A DNA stretch of 41,485 nt from Pseudomonadota bacterium (GTDB lineage Bacteria; Pseudomonadota; Gammaproteobacteria; Burkholderiales; JABEVD01): positions 1 to 41,485 of the forward strand of contig JAJZVB010000004.1 in assembly GCA_021845885.1 (NCBI GenBank), in the 5' to 3' direction. The position numbers and the translations under genes were made by a program. The notes below the pieces were generated by a model. The model saw only the letters and a list, made by a program, of their open reading frames with translations. It made no database searches and was not told where the DNA came from. Each line of letters begins with the position of its first letter. Positions within the stretch are counted from its first letter, which is position 1. Positions 34,487-41,485 of the stretch are shown here, piece by piece.

Positions 34487-35485
34487 ATGGACAATCGCCT
34501 ACCTGTTTACAGCTACCCGACATTGACCGTGCTGATCGATGACAGCCGGAGTTTTCTGGACAGTCTGGCCTTCCAGCTGAACCCGAGGATAGGGTACAAG
34601 ATATTTCACGATACCCGGGAAACGCTCGACTGGCTTCACGACGCTCAACGCTATGCCGCCATAAGCGATCCGATCTATGCCAAATCCGATGAATTGTCGC
34701 AATTCTTCGAAAGGCACAGCGCCTCCATCGATCTCAGCCGGATCTACCATATCGCGATGAACCGGCAGCGTTTCAGCCTGCCGACCGTGCTGGTCGTCGA
34801 CTACGCGATGCCCCGGACGAACGGGCTGGAATTGTGCCAGGCGGTGCAGGGCCTGCCCTGCAAGAAAATATTGCTGACCGGACAGGCCGACGAAAAGGTT
34901 GCCGTCGAGGCCTTCAATCGCAATCTGATCGATCGATTCATCAAGAAACAGGACCCCAATGCACTGAATCGCCTTGAAGAAGAAATCGTCCGGTTGCAGA
35001 AGGATTTCTTCAACGAGCGGACAAGCACGCTGAAGGACCTGCTTCTTGACGAGACCTATTCCTTTCTGTCCGACCCGGCCATGGGTTCGCTCGTCGCCCG
35101 GATCGGCAGCCGCTACCGCTTTGTCGAGCACTATCTTTTCCCTCACCCCTCAGGCATCCTTTTCTTCGATATCCGAGGCAAGGCCACATTGATGGTGATA
35201 GAAACAGCAGCGGGACTGATTTCCCATGCCGAGATCGCCGAGGATCAGAATGCCCCTCCCGAACTGCTCTCAGCCCTGAAGGCATTCAGGCTGGTGCCTT
35301 TCTTTTCCGACACGAGCGGGATGTATTCGGATGCGATCAGCCACGACTGGCTCTCCTACTGCCTGCCGCCCCAGATCTGCCATGGCCGACAGGATTATTA
35401 CTGGGCATTGTTCGATCTGCCTTCCCATTATCTGAAAGGCACGGTCTATCCCTATGCGGAATTCCTGAAAACGCAATCGATCTGA
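34487..35485 (+). CDS. LqsR-like response regulator
   Basis: The 332-residue product starts with receiver-like TLTVLIDDSRSFLDSL. The acceptor Asp is not reached until D105 (VLVVDYAMPRTNGLEL) because about 50 extra residues, mostly helical, are inserted in the receiver. ILLTG and the conserved Lys (RFIKKQ) follow. The C-terminal 150 residues carry no DNA-binding motif. A receiver with such an insertion and a non-DNA-binding C-terminal domain matches LqsR, the Legionella quorum-sensing regulator. ATG 34487 is chosen; TTG 34478 is an alternative that would put the Asp at 108. It is divergent from phcB and ends 4 bases before the convergent nfu stop. Confidence 0.6.
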   Translation: MDNRLPVYSYPTLTVLIDDSRSFLDSLAFQLNPRIGYKIFHDTRETLDWLHDAQRYAAISDPIYAKSDELSQFFERHSASIDLSRIYHIAMNRQRFSLPTVLVVDYAMPRTNGLELCQAVQGLPCKKILLTGQADEKVAVEAFNRNLIDRFIKKQDPNALNRLEEEIVRLQKDFFNERTSTLKDLLLDETYSFLSDPAMGSLVARIGSRYRFVEHYLFPHPSGILFFDIRGKATLMVIETAAGLISHAEIAEDQNAPPELLSALKAFRLVPFFSDTSGMYSDAISHDWLSYCLPPQICHGRQDYYWALFDLPSHYLKGTVYPYAEFLKTQSI

Positions 35486-35489
35486 AAAT

Positions 35490-36026
35490 TCATACCGCCA
35501 CCACTTCGATTCCGGGCTCTATGGTGCGGACCAGGTTTTCAATCGCGACGAGTGTGCCTGCCTGGGAACTGGGACAACTGCCGCATGTTCCGTAATAGCG
35601 GATGCAGAGCAGGTTGCCGCAGAGGGTCATGATCTCCAGGTCCCCCCCATCTCCGAGGAGCATGGGACGAATGCGCTCTTCTATGACCTTCCTGATGGCG
35701 GAGAGCCTGGGATCTTCGTCCTGCTGCGGTTCGGTTTCGGTTCGAACGGGCATTTCGGCGGCTTTCGCTTCCCGGATCGGCTGGGCGATTCTGCGCACCA
35801 GGTCCGGCCAGTCGGCCTCCCCGTCCTGCGTCACGGTGATCCAGTTGTCCATGTAGAACACGTTCGACACATGCTCGATGCCGAAGAGCCTCACAGCCAG
35901 TTCGTCGTCCGCCGCCTCTTCGAGGCTCGCATAGCTCTTCGCCGCCCCCCAGGCGATCCTGTCCTTCAGCACGAACTTCACCGCATTCGGGTTCGGCGTG
36001 TCCTCGATTTCAGCGATCTTCGGCAT
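35490..36026 (-). CDS. Nfu-type iron-sulfur cluster carrier
   Basis: The 178-residue product has an N-terminal Nfu domain (IAEIEDTPNPNAVKFVL to about residue 90, with VSNVFYMDNWITVT), an acidic linker (PVRTETEPQQDEDP), and a C-terminal NifU-like domain with the cluster-binding CGSC motif in YYGTCGSCPSS. It delivers [4Fe-4S] clusters to apoproteins. It is the last gene of the SUF operon, one base after the sufU stop. Only 4 bases separate its stop from that of the convergent LqsR-like gene, and no terminator hairpin is visible. Confidence 0.92.
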   Translation of the reverse strand: MPKIAEIEDTPNPNAVKFVLKDRIAWGAAKSYASLEEAADDELAVRLFGIEHVSNVFYMDNWITVTQDGEADWPDLVRRIAQPIREAKAAEMPVRTETEPQQDEDPRLSAIRKVIEERIRPMLLGDGGDLEIMTLCGNLLCIRYYGTCGSCPSSQAGTLVAIENLVRTIEPGIEVVAV

Positions 36027-36027
36027 G

Positions 36028-36498
36028 TCATTCCTCCTCGGTGGAAACCGATTCCTCGGTGGAAACCGATTCCTCGGCGTTCAATGCGGCATGCAGAGTA
36101 TGCCAGGGCAATATCGCGCACTTCACCCGCGAGGGCAGGTCCGCGACGCCGGCGAACACCTTCAGCCGCCCGAGGTGATGCTCCCCTTCAGGATCGAGAT
36201 TGCCTGTGGCCATGCCCCTGAATTCGGAGACCAGCTCTTCCGCCTCATGAACCGTCTTGCCCTTCACCGCGCCCGTCATCATCGAGGCGGACGCCTTGCA
36301 GATCGCGCACCCCTCCCCTTCGAAAGCCAGCGATTCGATCCTGTCGCCTGCCACATTCAGGCTCAATCTGACATGATCCCCGCACAGCGGATTGTGACCT
36401 TCGGCATGCCGATTCGCCCCTTCCAGCCTGCCGTAATTCCGGGGCTTACGGTTGTGGTCCAGGATCACCTCCTGGTAAAGCATCCGCGAGTCATTCAT
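36028..36498 (-). CDS. sufU: SufU/IscU-type scaffold or sulfur acceptor
   Basis: The 156-residue product has the NifU N-terminal fold with the three ligand cysteines in NPLCGDHV, GEGCAICKAS and RVKCAIL, and the SufU-type opening LYQEVILDHNRKPRNYG. It would accept sulfur from SufS (zinc SufU) or act as a scaffold. The extra loop around VSEFRGMATG supports SufU rather than IscU. The C-terminus carries a repeated acidic tail (EESVST twice, then EEE) encoded by an 18-bp tandem repeat. It overlaps sufS by ATGA. Confidence 0.9.
   Translation of the reverse strand: MNDSRMLYQEVILDHNRKPRNYGRLEGANRHAEGHNPLCGDHVRLSLNVAGDRIESLAFEGEGCAICKASASMMTGAVKGKTVHEAEELVSEFRGMATGNLDPEGEHHLGRLKVFAGVADLPSRVKCAILPWHTLHAALNAEESVSTEESVSTEEE
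36036..36077 (-). repeat. 18-bp tandem repeat in the sufU 3' end
   Basis: The unit CCTCGGTGGAAACCGATT (plus-strand reading) occurs at 36036-36053 and 36054-36071, with six bases of a third copy at 36072-36077. The copies are identical and keep frame, adding six residues (EESVST) per unit to the SufU tail. Confidence 0.95.
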
Positions 36499-37739
36499 GC
36501 GAATATCTCCCTGACCTTGGCGATGCCTTCCATCAGCCTGTCCACCTCATCCCGGGTGTTGTAGAAGGCGAAAGACGCCCGGGCCGTGGCCGGCACATGA
36601 AAGCGCTGCATCACCGGCTGCGCGCAATGATGCCCGGTCCTGATCGCAATGCCCTCGTCGTTCAAGATCGTCCCCACATCGTGCGGATGCACCCCCGACA
36701 CTTCGAAGGACAATACCGCGGATTTCTCCTTCGCCTGCCCGATGATCCGGATCCCGTCCATCGCCTTCATCCGCTCCGTCGCGTAGGCAAGCAGTTCGTG
36801 CTCGTAAGCCTCGATCGCTTCGAGGCCGATCGACTGCAGGTAATCGATCGCCGCCCCCAGCCCGATCGCCGCGGCGATCGCGGGGGTGCCCGCCTCGAAC
36901 TTGTAGGGAATCACGTTGTAGTCGGTCTTCTCGAAGGTCACCGACAAGATCATGTCCCCGCCCCCCTGGTAGGGCTGCATCGCTTCCAGCCAATCCGCCT
37001 TGCCGTAAAGCACCCCGATTCCCGTCGGGCCGCACAGCTTGTGCCCCGAGAAGGCATAGAAATCGCAGTCCAGCGCCTGCACGTCCACCGCCTTGTGGGG
37101 CGCCGCCTGCGCCCCGTCGATCAATACCGGCACGCCAAGGCTGTGCGCGTGATCGATCATTGCCTGCACCGGGTTCACCGTCCCCAGGGCGTTCGACACA
37201 TGGGTGAGCGCGAGCAACCGGGTATTGGCATTGAAGCACTTCCGGAAGGCCTCCTGCAGCAATTCCCCCTCGTCGTTCATCGGGATCACCCGCAACACCA
37301 CGCCCTTTTCAATGGCCAGCATCTGCCACGGCACGATGTTCGAATGATGCTCGAGACTGGACAATATGATCTCGTCCCCCGCCGCGAGGTGCGCACGCCC
37401 GTAGCCGTGCATCACCAGATTGATCGCCTCCGTCGTGCCGCGCGTGAAGATGATCTCGCGCGCTTCCTTCGCGTTCAGGAAGCGCCGGACCTTCTCCCGC
37501 GCACCCTCGAACTCGCGGGTCGCCGTCTCGGAAAGGTAATGCACCGCACGGTGGATGTTGGCGTGTTCATGTTGCTGGTAATGCACCAGGCGCTCGATCA
37601 CGGCTTGCGGCATCTGGGAGGACGCCGCATTGTCCAGATACACCAGCGGCTTGCCGTTCACGACAAGATCCAGGATCGGGAAGTCGCGCCGGATCGCATC
37701 CACATTCAGGACCGGCGCATCGGCCAGAACGACACTCAT
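36495..37739 (-). CDS. sufS: Cysteine desulfurase SufS
   Basis: SufS is a PLP enzyme that takes sulfur from cysteine for cluster assembly. The 414-residue product has YLDNAASSQMP, IIFTRGTTEAINLV, the histidine before the cofactor (SLEHHSN), LIDGAQAAPH, the PLP lysine in FSGHKLCGP and the catalytic Cys in IRTGHHCAQP (class II desulfurase). ATG 37739 was chosen because it overlaps the sufD stop and gives a normal N-terminus; the frame extends further inside sufD without meaning. It is coupled to sufU by ATGA. Confidence 0.95.
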   Translation of the reverse strand: MSVVLADAPVLNVDAIRRDFPILDLVVNGKPLVYLDNAASSQMPQAVIERLVHYQQHEHANIHRAVHYLSETATREFEGAREKVRRFLNAKEAREIIFTRGTTEAINLVMHGYGRAHLAAGDEIILSSLEHHSNIVPWQMLAIEKGVVLRVIPMNDEGELLQEAFRKCFNANTRLLALTHVSNALGTVNPVQAMIDHAHSLGVPVLIDGAQAAPHKAVDVQALDCDFYAFSGHKLCGPTGIGVLYGKADWLEAMQPYQGGGDMILSVTFEKTDYNVIPYKFEAGTPAIAAAIGLGAAIDYLQSIGLEAIEAYEHELLAYATERMKAMDGIRIIGQAKEKSAVLSFEVSGVHPHDVGTILNDEGIAIRTGHHCAQPVMQRFHVPATARASFAFYNTRDEVDRLMEGIAKVREIFA

Positions 37740-38974
37740 GACAGCCTCCCGAACATCGACTCCCGGAGCGACTCGACGAGCGTCCGTACCGGAATCCTGT
37801 CCACGATCTCGGCGGCGAAGGCGTAAATCAAGAGCTTCCTCGCCGCATCGAACGAAAGCCCGCGGCTCTTCAGATAGAAGAGTTCCTCGCTGTCCAGCTG
37901 TCCCACCGTCGCCCCGTGCCGGCAGCTCACGTCGTCGTTCAGGATCTCCAATTGCGGCTGCGCATCGATCTTCGCTTTGCCCGAGAGCAGCAGGTTCCGG
38001 CTCTCCTGCTTCGTGTCCGTCCCCGAAGCCCGTTCGTGCACCACGATGTTCCCGGAGAATACCGCAGTCGAACTTCCCCCGGCGATGCACTTCTGGCGCT
38101 GCACCGTTTGGCAATTCGGCACGAAATGGTCGATCCTGGTGTGCACATCCGCGATCTGGCGCCCGTCGACCAAAGTCAGCCCTTCGAGCCTCGCTTCAGC
38201 CCCTTCCCCGTGGTGCGAGACTTCCAGGTAATGGCGCGACAGCCGCCCGCCCAGGGCAAGCATGGTCGCATCGTAGTTCGAACCCCGCTCAAGGGCCACT
38301 ACCGTGTTGCCGACATGCACCGCCTGATCGCCTTCGCGCTGCACCCGCACATGCCTGAGGCCCGCCTGGGCCTGCAGCACGACTTCGGTCATGGCATTGT
38401 CGAAGCAATGCCCTTCCCCCGCATACGCCTCGATCAGGGTCGCCCTTGCCTGTTCTTCGAGCACCACCAGACATCTCGCATAAAGCGCCACGGGAAATTC
38501 CCGCTTCGTCGAAACATGCAGCACATGGATCGGCTGCTTCACTTCCCCCGTCACCCGGATGAAGGCGCAGTCCTCGAAGTTCCGGGCATTGAGCTGGGCG
38601 AACACCTCGTCCTGCATCGACTGGCCGAAGTGCTCATGCAAGCCCGCATCTTCCAGGCCCAGCGGGCTGACCTTCACGTTGTCAATTTCGGGCAGATCGG
38701 AGAGTTTGCTCGAAAACCGCCCATCCACGAACACGATGCGATGCGCCTCAGGAATGACCTGCGCAGCGATATCCGGCAGCTCGCCAGCGCCTTCGGCAGC
38801 CTGGAATGTCTGACCGTAAAGATAGGCGAGGTCCGTCAATCGCCACGATTCGTGCTTCGGCCCGGGCAGCTTCAGCGTCCTGGCCCTGACTTCGGCTTCC
38901 TCGCGAAACGAAGCAAACCCATCTTCCTTCGCGGGTGCGGCGAGCAGACTCTTCAGGCAGAGCGCTTCCTTCAT
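37736..38974 (-). CDS. sufD: SufBCD scaffold subunit SufD
   Basis: SufD pairs with SufB and SufC in the cytoplasmic scaffold complex. The 412-residue product has the helical N-terminus ([14 protein letters not shown]...[14 protein letters not shown]), a central right-handed beta-helix ([43 protein letters not shown]) and the C-terminal helices with [19 protein letters not shown] and [21 protein letters not shown]. The start is ATG 38974, which overlaps the sufC stop; a frame open to 39730 is an out-of-frame shadow across sufC. Confidence 0.94.
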   Translation of the reverse strand: MKEALCLKSLLAAPAKEDGFASFREEAEVRARTLKLPGPKHESWRLTDLAYLYGQTFQAAEGAGELPDIAAQVIPEAHRIVFVDGRFSSKLSDLPEIDNVKVSPLGLEDAGLHEHFGQSMQDEVFAQLNARNFEDCAFIRVTGEVKQPIHVLHVSTKREFPVALYARCLVVLEEQARATLIEAYAGEGHCFDNAMTEVVLQAQAGLRHVRVQREGDQAVHVGNTVVALERGSNYDATMLALGGRLSRHYLEVSHHGEGAEARLEGLTLVDGRQIADVHTRIDHFVPNCQTVQRQKCIAGGSSTAVFSGNIVVHERASGTDTKQESRNLLLSGKAKIDAQPQLEILNDDVSCRHGATVGQLDSEELFYLKSRGLSFDAARKLLIYAFAAEIVDRIPVRTLVESLRESMFGRLS

Positions 38975-39723
38975 GCCGCAGCCCTCACCCAGTCGTAGCC
39001 GCGCTCCTCCAGTTCCAGCGCGAGCCCCTTGTCCCCGGTCTTCACGATGCGCCCTCCATGCATGACGTGAACGTAATCCGGCACGATGTAGTTCAAGAGC
39101 CGCTGGTAATGCGTCACCATCACGATCGCATTCTCCTTCGAGCGCAGGCTGTTCACGCCGTTCGCCACGATCCGGAGCGCGTCGATGTCCAGCCCCGAAT
39201 CGGTCTCGTCGAGGATCGCGAGTTTCGGCTCCAGCAGCGCCATCTGCAATATTTCGTTGCGCTTCTTCTCGCCCCCGGAGAAGCCCTCGTTCACGCTTCG
39301 GTCGAGGAAGGCCGGATCCATTTCCACCACCTTGATCTTCTCCCGCACCAGGTCGTCGAATTCCAGCGGATCCAGTTCCTCGCCGCCCTTTGACGCCTGC
39401 AGCGTGTTGTAGGCGAGCCTCAGAAAGGCGCTGTTCGACACCCCGGGCACTTCCACCGGATACTGGAAGGCGAGAAAAAGCCCGGCCCGCGCGCGCTCCT
39501 CCGGGGCGAGCTCGAACAGGTTCCTGCCCTCGAACCAGACTTCCCCCCCCGTCACCGTATAAGCGGGATGCCCCGCCAATACCTTGGAGAGCGTGCTCTT
39601 GCCCGAGCCGTTCAATCCCATGATGGCATGCACTTCCCCGCGATCGATCGAAAGGTCCACCCCTTTCAGGATGGAAACCCCGTCCACGCTCGCCTTCAGT
39701 CCCTTCACGTCCAGCAGCTTCAT
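38971..39723 (-). CDS. sufC: SUF complex ATPase SufC
   Basis: SufC is the ABC-type ATPase of the SUF scaffold. The 250-residue product has Walker [10 protein letters not shown], the Q-loop FQYPVEVPG, signature [11 protein letters not shown] and Walker [13 protein letters not shown] (Asp-Glu), with the SufC-type H-loop VTHYQRLL. It overlaps sufB (39720-39723) and sufD (38971-38974) by ATGA. Confidence 0.96.
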   Translation of the reverse strand: MKLLDVKGLKASVDGVSILKGVDLSIDRGEVHAIMGLNGSGKSTLSKVLAGHPAYTVTGGEVWFEGRNLFELAPEERARAGLFLAFQYPVEVPGVSNSAFLRLAYNTLQASKGGEELDPLEFDDLVREKIKVVEMDPAFLDRSVNEGFSGGEKKRNEILQMALLEPKLAILDETDSGLDIDALRIVANGVNSLRSKENAIVMVTHYQRLLNYIVPDYVHVMHGGRIVKTGDKGLALELEERGYDWVRAAA

Positions 39724-41156
39724 CCCACACTCCCTTCCAGTTTCAATCCCAGCAATTTCGTCGCCTCCACCGCGAATTCCAATGGCAGATGCATGAACAC
39801 GTCGCGGCAGAAGCCGTTGATGATCATCGACACCGCGTCCTCCTGACCGATCCCGCGGCTCGCGAACAAAAACATCTGGTCTTCCCCGATCTTCGAGGTC
39901 GACGCCTCATGCTCCACCACCGCCTGCTCGTTCTGCACTTCCACCGTCGGATAGGTGTTCGCCGAACACAGATCCCCGATCAGCATCGAATCGCACTGCG
40001 AATAGTTGCGCGCCCCCACCGCCCTCGGCCCGATCTTCACCAGTCCCCGGTAGCTGTTCGCCGATTTCCCCGCCGATATCCCCTTCGAGACGATCGTGCT
40101 CCTGGTGTGCTTCCCCACGTGCACCATCTTCGTCCCGGTGTCCGCCTGCTGCAGGTGATTGGTGAGCGCCACCGAATAGAATTCCCCCACCGAATGGTCC
40201 CCGAGCAGGATGCAGCTCGGGTATTTCCAGGTGATCGCCGAACCCGTCTCCACCTGCGTCCAGGAAATCTTCGAATTCACGCCGCGGCACAAGCCCCGCT
40301 TCGTGACGAAGTTGTAGATCCCCCCCACCCCCTTCTCGTCCCCGGCATACCAGTTCTGCACCGTCGAATACTTGATGTCGGCATGATCCAATGCCACCAG
40401 TTCCACCACCGCGGCATGCAATTGATTGGTGTCGAACTGCGGCGCAGTACACCCTTCCAGGTACGAAACCTGCGCCCCTTCCTCGGCGATGATCAGGGTC
40501 CGCTCGAACTGCCCGGAACCTTCCGTGTTGATCCTGAAATAGGTGGACAGATCCATCGGGCATTTCACCCCCTTCGGAATGAAGCAGAACGATCCTTCCG
40601 TGAACACCGCCGAATTCAATGCCGCATAAAAATTGTCGGAAGGCGGCACCACGCTCCCCAGATACTGCTTCACCAGCTCCGGATGCGCCTTCACCGCCTC
40701 ACTGAGCGAACAGAACACGATCCCCTCTTCCGCCAGCTTCGCCTTGTAGGTCGTCGTCACCGACACGCTGTCGAAGATCACGTCCACCGCCACCCCGGCC
40801 ATGATCTTCTGCTCGTGCAAAGGCACCCCCAGCTTCTCGAAGGTGCGCCTCAATTCCGGATCCACTTCATCCATGCTGGCAAGCTGCGGCTTCGGCTTGG
40901 GCTGCGCGAAATAAATGATCTCCTGGAAGTCGATGGGCGGATGCGAGACCTTCGCCCACGAGGGATCCTCCATGGTCAGCCAGTGCCGGTACGCCGACAG
41001 CCTGAATTCCAGCAGCCATTCGGGCTCCCCCTTCTTCTCGGAAATCAGCCTGATCACGTCTTCCGACAAACCCTTCGGCACCACTTCCGTCTCGATCTCC
41101 GTGACGAAACCGTGCCTGTACGGCTGGTTCACCAGGTGCTGCAGCGTCGTGCTCAT
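39720..41156 (-). CDS. sufB: SUF complex scaffold subunit SufB
   Basis: SufB is the main scaffold on which [Fe-S] clusters form. The 478-residue product contains the typical [21 protein letters not shown] opening, [26 protein letters not shown], and the cluster-related C-terminal region ([42 protein letters not shown]). The ATG at 41156 was chosen: GAGGAG lies just upstream, it overlaps the sufA stop, and it gives the normal [13 protein letters not shown]; eleven further codons upstream belong to the sufA overlap. Confidence 0.96.
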   Translation of the reverse strand: MSTTLQHLVNQPYRHGFVTEIETEVVPKGLSEDVIRLISEKKGEPEWLLEFRLSAYRHWLTMEDPSWAKVSHPPIDFQEIIYFAQPKPKPQLASMDEVDPELRRTFEKLGVPLHEQKIMAGVAVDVIFDSVSVTTTYKAKLAEEGIVFCSLSEAVKAHPELVKQYLGSVVPPSDNFYAALNSAVFTEGSFCFIPKGVKCPMDLSTYFRINTEGSGQFERTLIIAEEGAQVSYLEGCTAPQFDTNQLHAAVVELVALDHADIKYSTVQNWYAGDEKGVGGIYNFVTKRGLCRGVNSKISWTQVETGSAITWKYPSCILLGDHSVGEFYSVALTNHLQQADTGTKMVHVGKHTRSTIVSKGISAGKSANSYRGLVKIGPRAVGARNYSQCDSMLIGDLCSANTYPTVEVQNEQAVVEHEASTSKIGEDQMFLFASRGIGQEDAVSMIINGFCRDVFMHLPLEFAVEATKLLGLKLEGSVG

Positions 41157-41485
41157 GATTGCTCCTCCACCGAAAAGCTCTCCCCGCACCCGCAGGTGGC
41201 CGCGACGTTCGGATTCCTCACCTTGAACACCTGTCCCAGCCCCTCCCGCACGTAATCCAGCTCCGAACCCGAAAGATACGGCAGGCTCGCCTCACTCACC
41301 ACCAGCTTCGCCCCAAAGCACTCGAACACCTTGTCATCCGCATTCAGCGCCTTCGCAATGTCGAACACGTAGGCGAGCCCCGTGCACCCCGCAGCCTTCA
41401 CCCCAAGACGCAAGCCCAGCCCCCCGGCTTTCCCCACCTCAGCCACCACATGCCGCGCCGCCCGCTCCGTCATCACGACTTCCAT
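41153..41485 (-). CDS. sufA: A-type iron-sulfur carrier SufA/IscA
   Basis: The 110-residue product has the three conserved cysteines of A-type carriers: C34 in [10 protein letters not shown] and C98/C100 in the C-terminal CGCGESF. It carries clusters from the SufBCD scaffold to targets. The ATG lies at the very edge of the window; the N-terminus [13 protein letters not shown] matches the family, so the gene is probably complete, though an earlier start cannot be excluded. It is coupled to sufB by ATGA. As the first visible gene of the SUF operon, its promoter and any IscR/SufR-type regulator lie outside. Confidence 0.92.
   Translation of the reverse strand: MEVVMTERAARHVVAEVGKAGGLGLRLGVKAAGCTGLAYVFDIAKALNADDKVFECFGAKLVVSEASLPYLSGSELDYVREGLGQVFKVRNPNVAATCGCGESFSVEEQS

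Noticed and set aside
37740-38114. Longer frame upstream of sufS
   Set aside because: It lies wholly inside sufD in another frame. ATG 37739 gives the standard SufS N-terminus with an ATGA junction.
38975-39730. Frame extending sufD across the whole of sufC, which could look like a fusion
   Set aside because: The extension is antisense-free shadow coding of low complexity (Arg/Gly-rich), and sufC in its own frame has every ABC motif.
39789-41255. 488-codon plus-strand ORF opposite sufB
   Set aside because: It is His/Arg/Pro-rich, typical of the complement of a GC-biased gene; sufB is certain.

Overview
The window is a moderately GC-rich stretch of a bacterial chromosome, probably a betaproteobacterium. 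Three things suggest this: the block yebC-ruvCAB-ybgC-tolQRAB-pal-cpoB-queEC-tRNA-Lys; a SUF operon that uses a SufU/IscU-type scaffold; and a complete phcBSRQ-like quorum-sensing operon, best known from Ralstonia and relatives. An oxygen-sensitive class III ribonucleotide reductase points to a facultative or anaerobic lifestyle. No ribosomal RNA gene or other species-level marker is present, so the genus is left open.

Layout. 1-9286 (+): housekeeping genes. The yebC 3' part is followed by a short relic of a second ruvC start, then ruvCAB, ybgC, the whole Tol-Pal envelope system, two queuosine-precursor genes, and two tRNA-Lys genes (UUU and CUU) behind a consensus promoter. 9389-10693 (-): two co-directional genes of unknown function, one with a Cys/His-rich N-terminal domain. 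10943-13953 (-): a NorD/CbbO-type VWA protein coupled to a CcoG-like polyferredoxin with a cysteine-rich tail, with no NorQ partner in the window. 14048-16693 (-): an exported M16 zinc peptidase. 16724-19431 (-): nrdD-nrdG behind a promoter whose -10 region is covered by a candidate NrdR box.

19608-35485 is the most interesting part. Eleven minus-strand genes are closely packed, from phcB through phcS, phcR and phcQ into a Wsp-like chemosensory set. That set is CheW, CheR-TPR, CheW, CHASE3-MCP, CheA-receiver, CheB, and a REC-GAF-PAS-GAF-GGDEF-EAL protein. Its GGDEF motif is degenerate and its EAL motifs are intact. In the known Wsp system the terminal output is WspR, a diguanylate cyclase. 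Here that slot holds a predicted c-di-GMP phosphodiesterase. An LqsR-like receiver protein is transcribed divergently from phcB across a 118-base region holding a 12-bp perfect palindrome. The gene order suggests one circuit: PhcB makes a fatty-acid methyl ester signal, PhcS/PhcR/PhcQ and the LqsR-like protein relay it, and the chemosensory array lowers c-di-GMP. The linkage is seen in the sequence; the circuit is inference.

35490-41485 (-): a SUF iron-sulfur cluster operon, sufA-sufB-sufC-sufD-sufS-sufU-nfu, in which five successive junctions are 4-base ATGA overlaps. Such overlaps are unusually common throughout the window.
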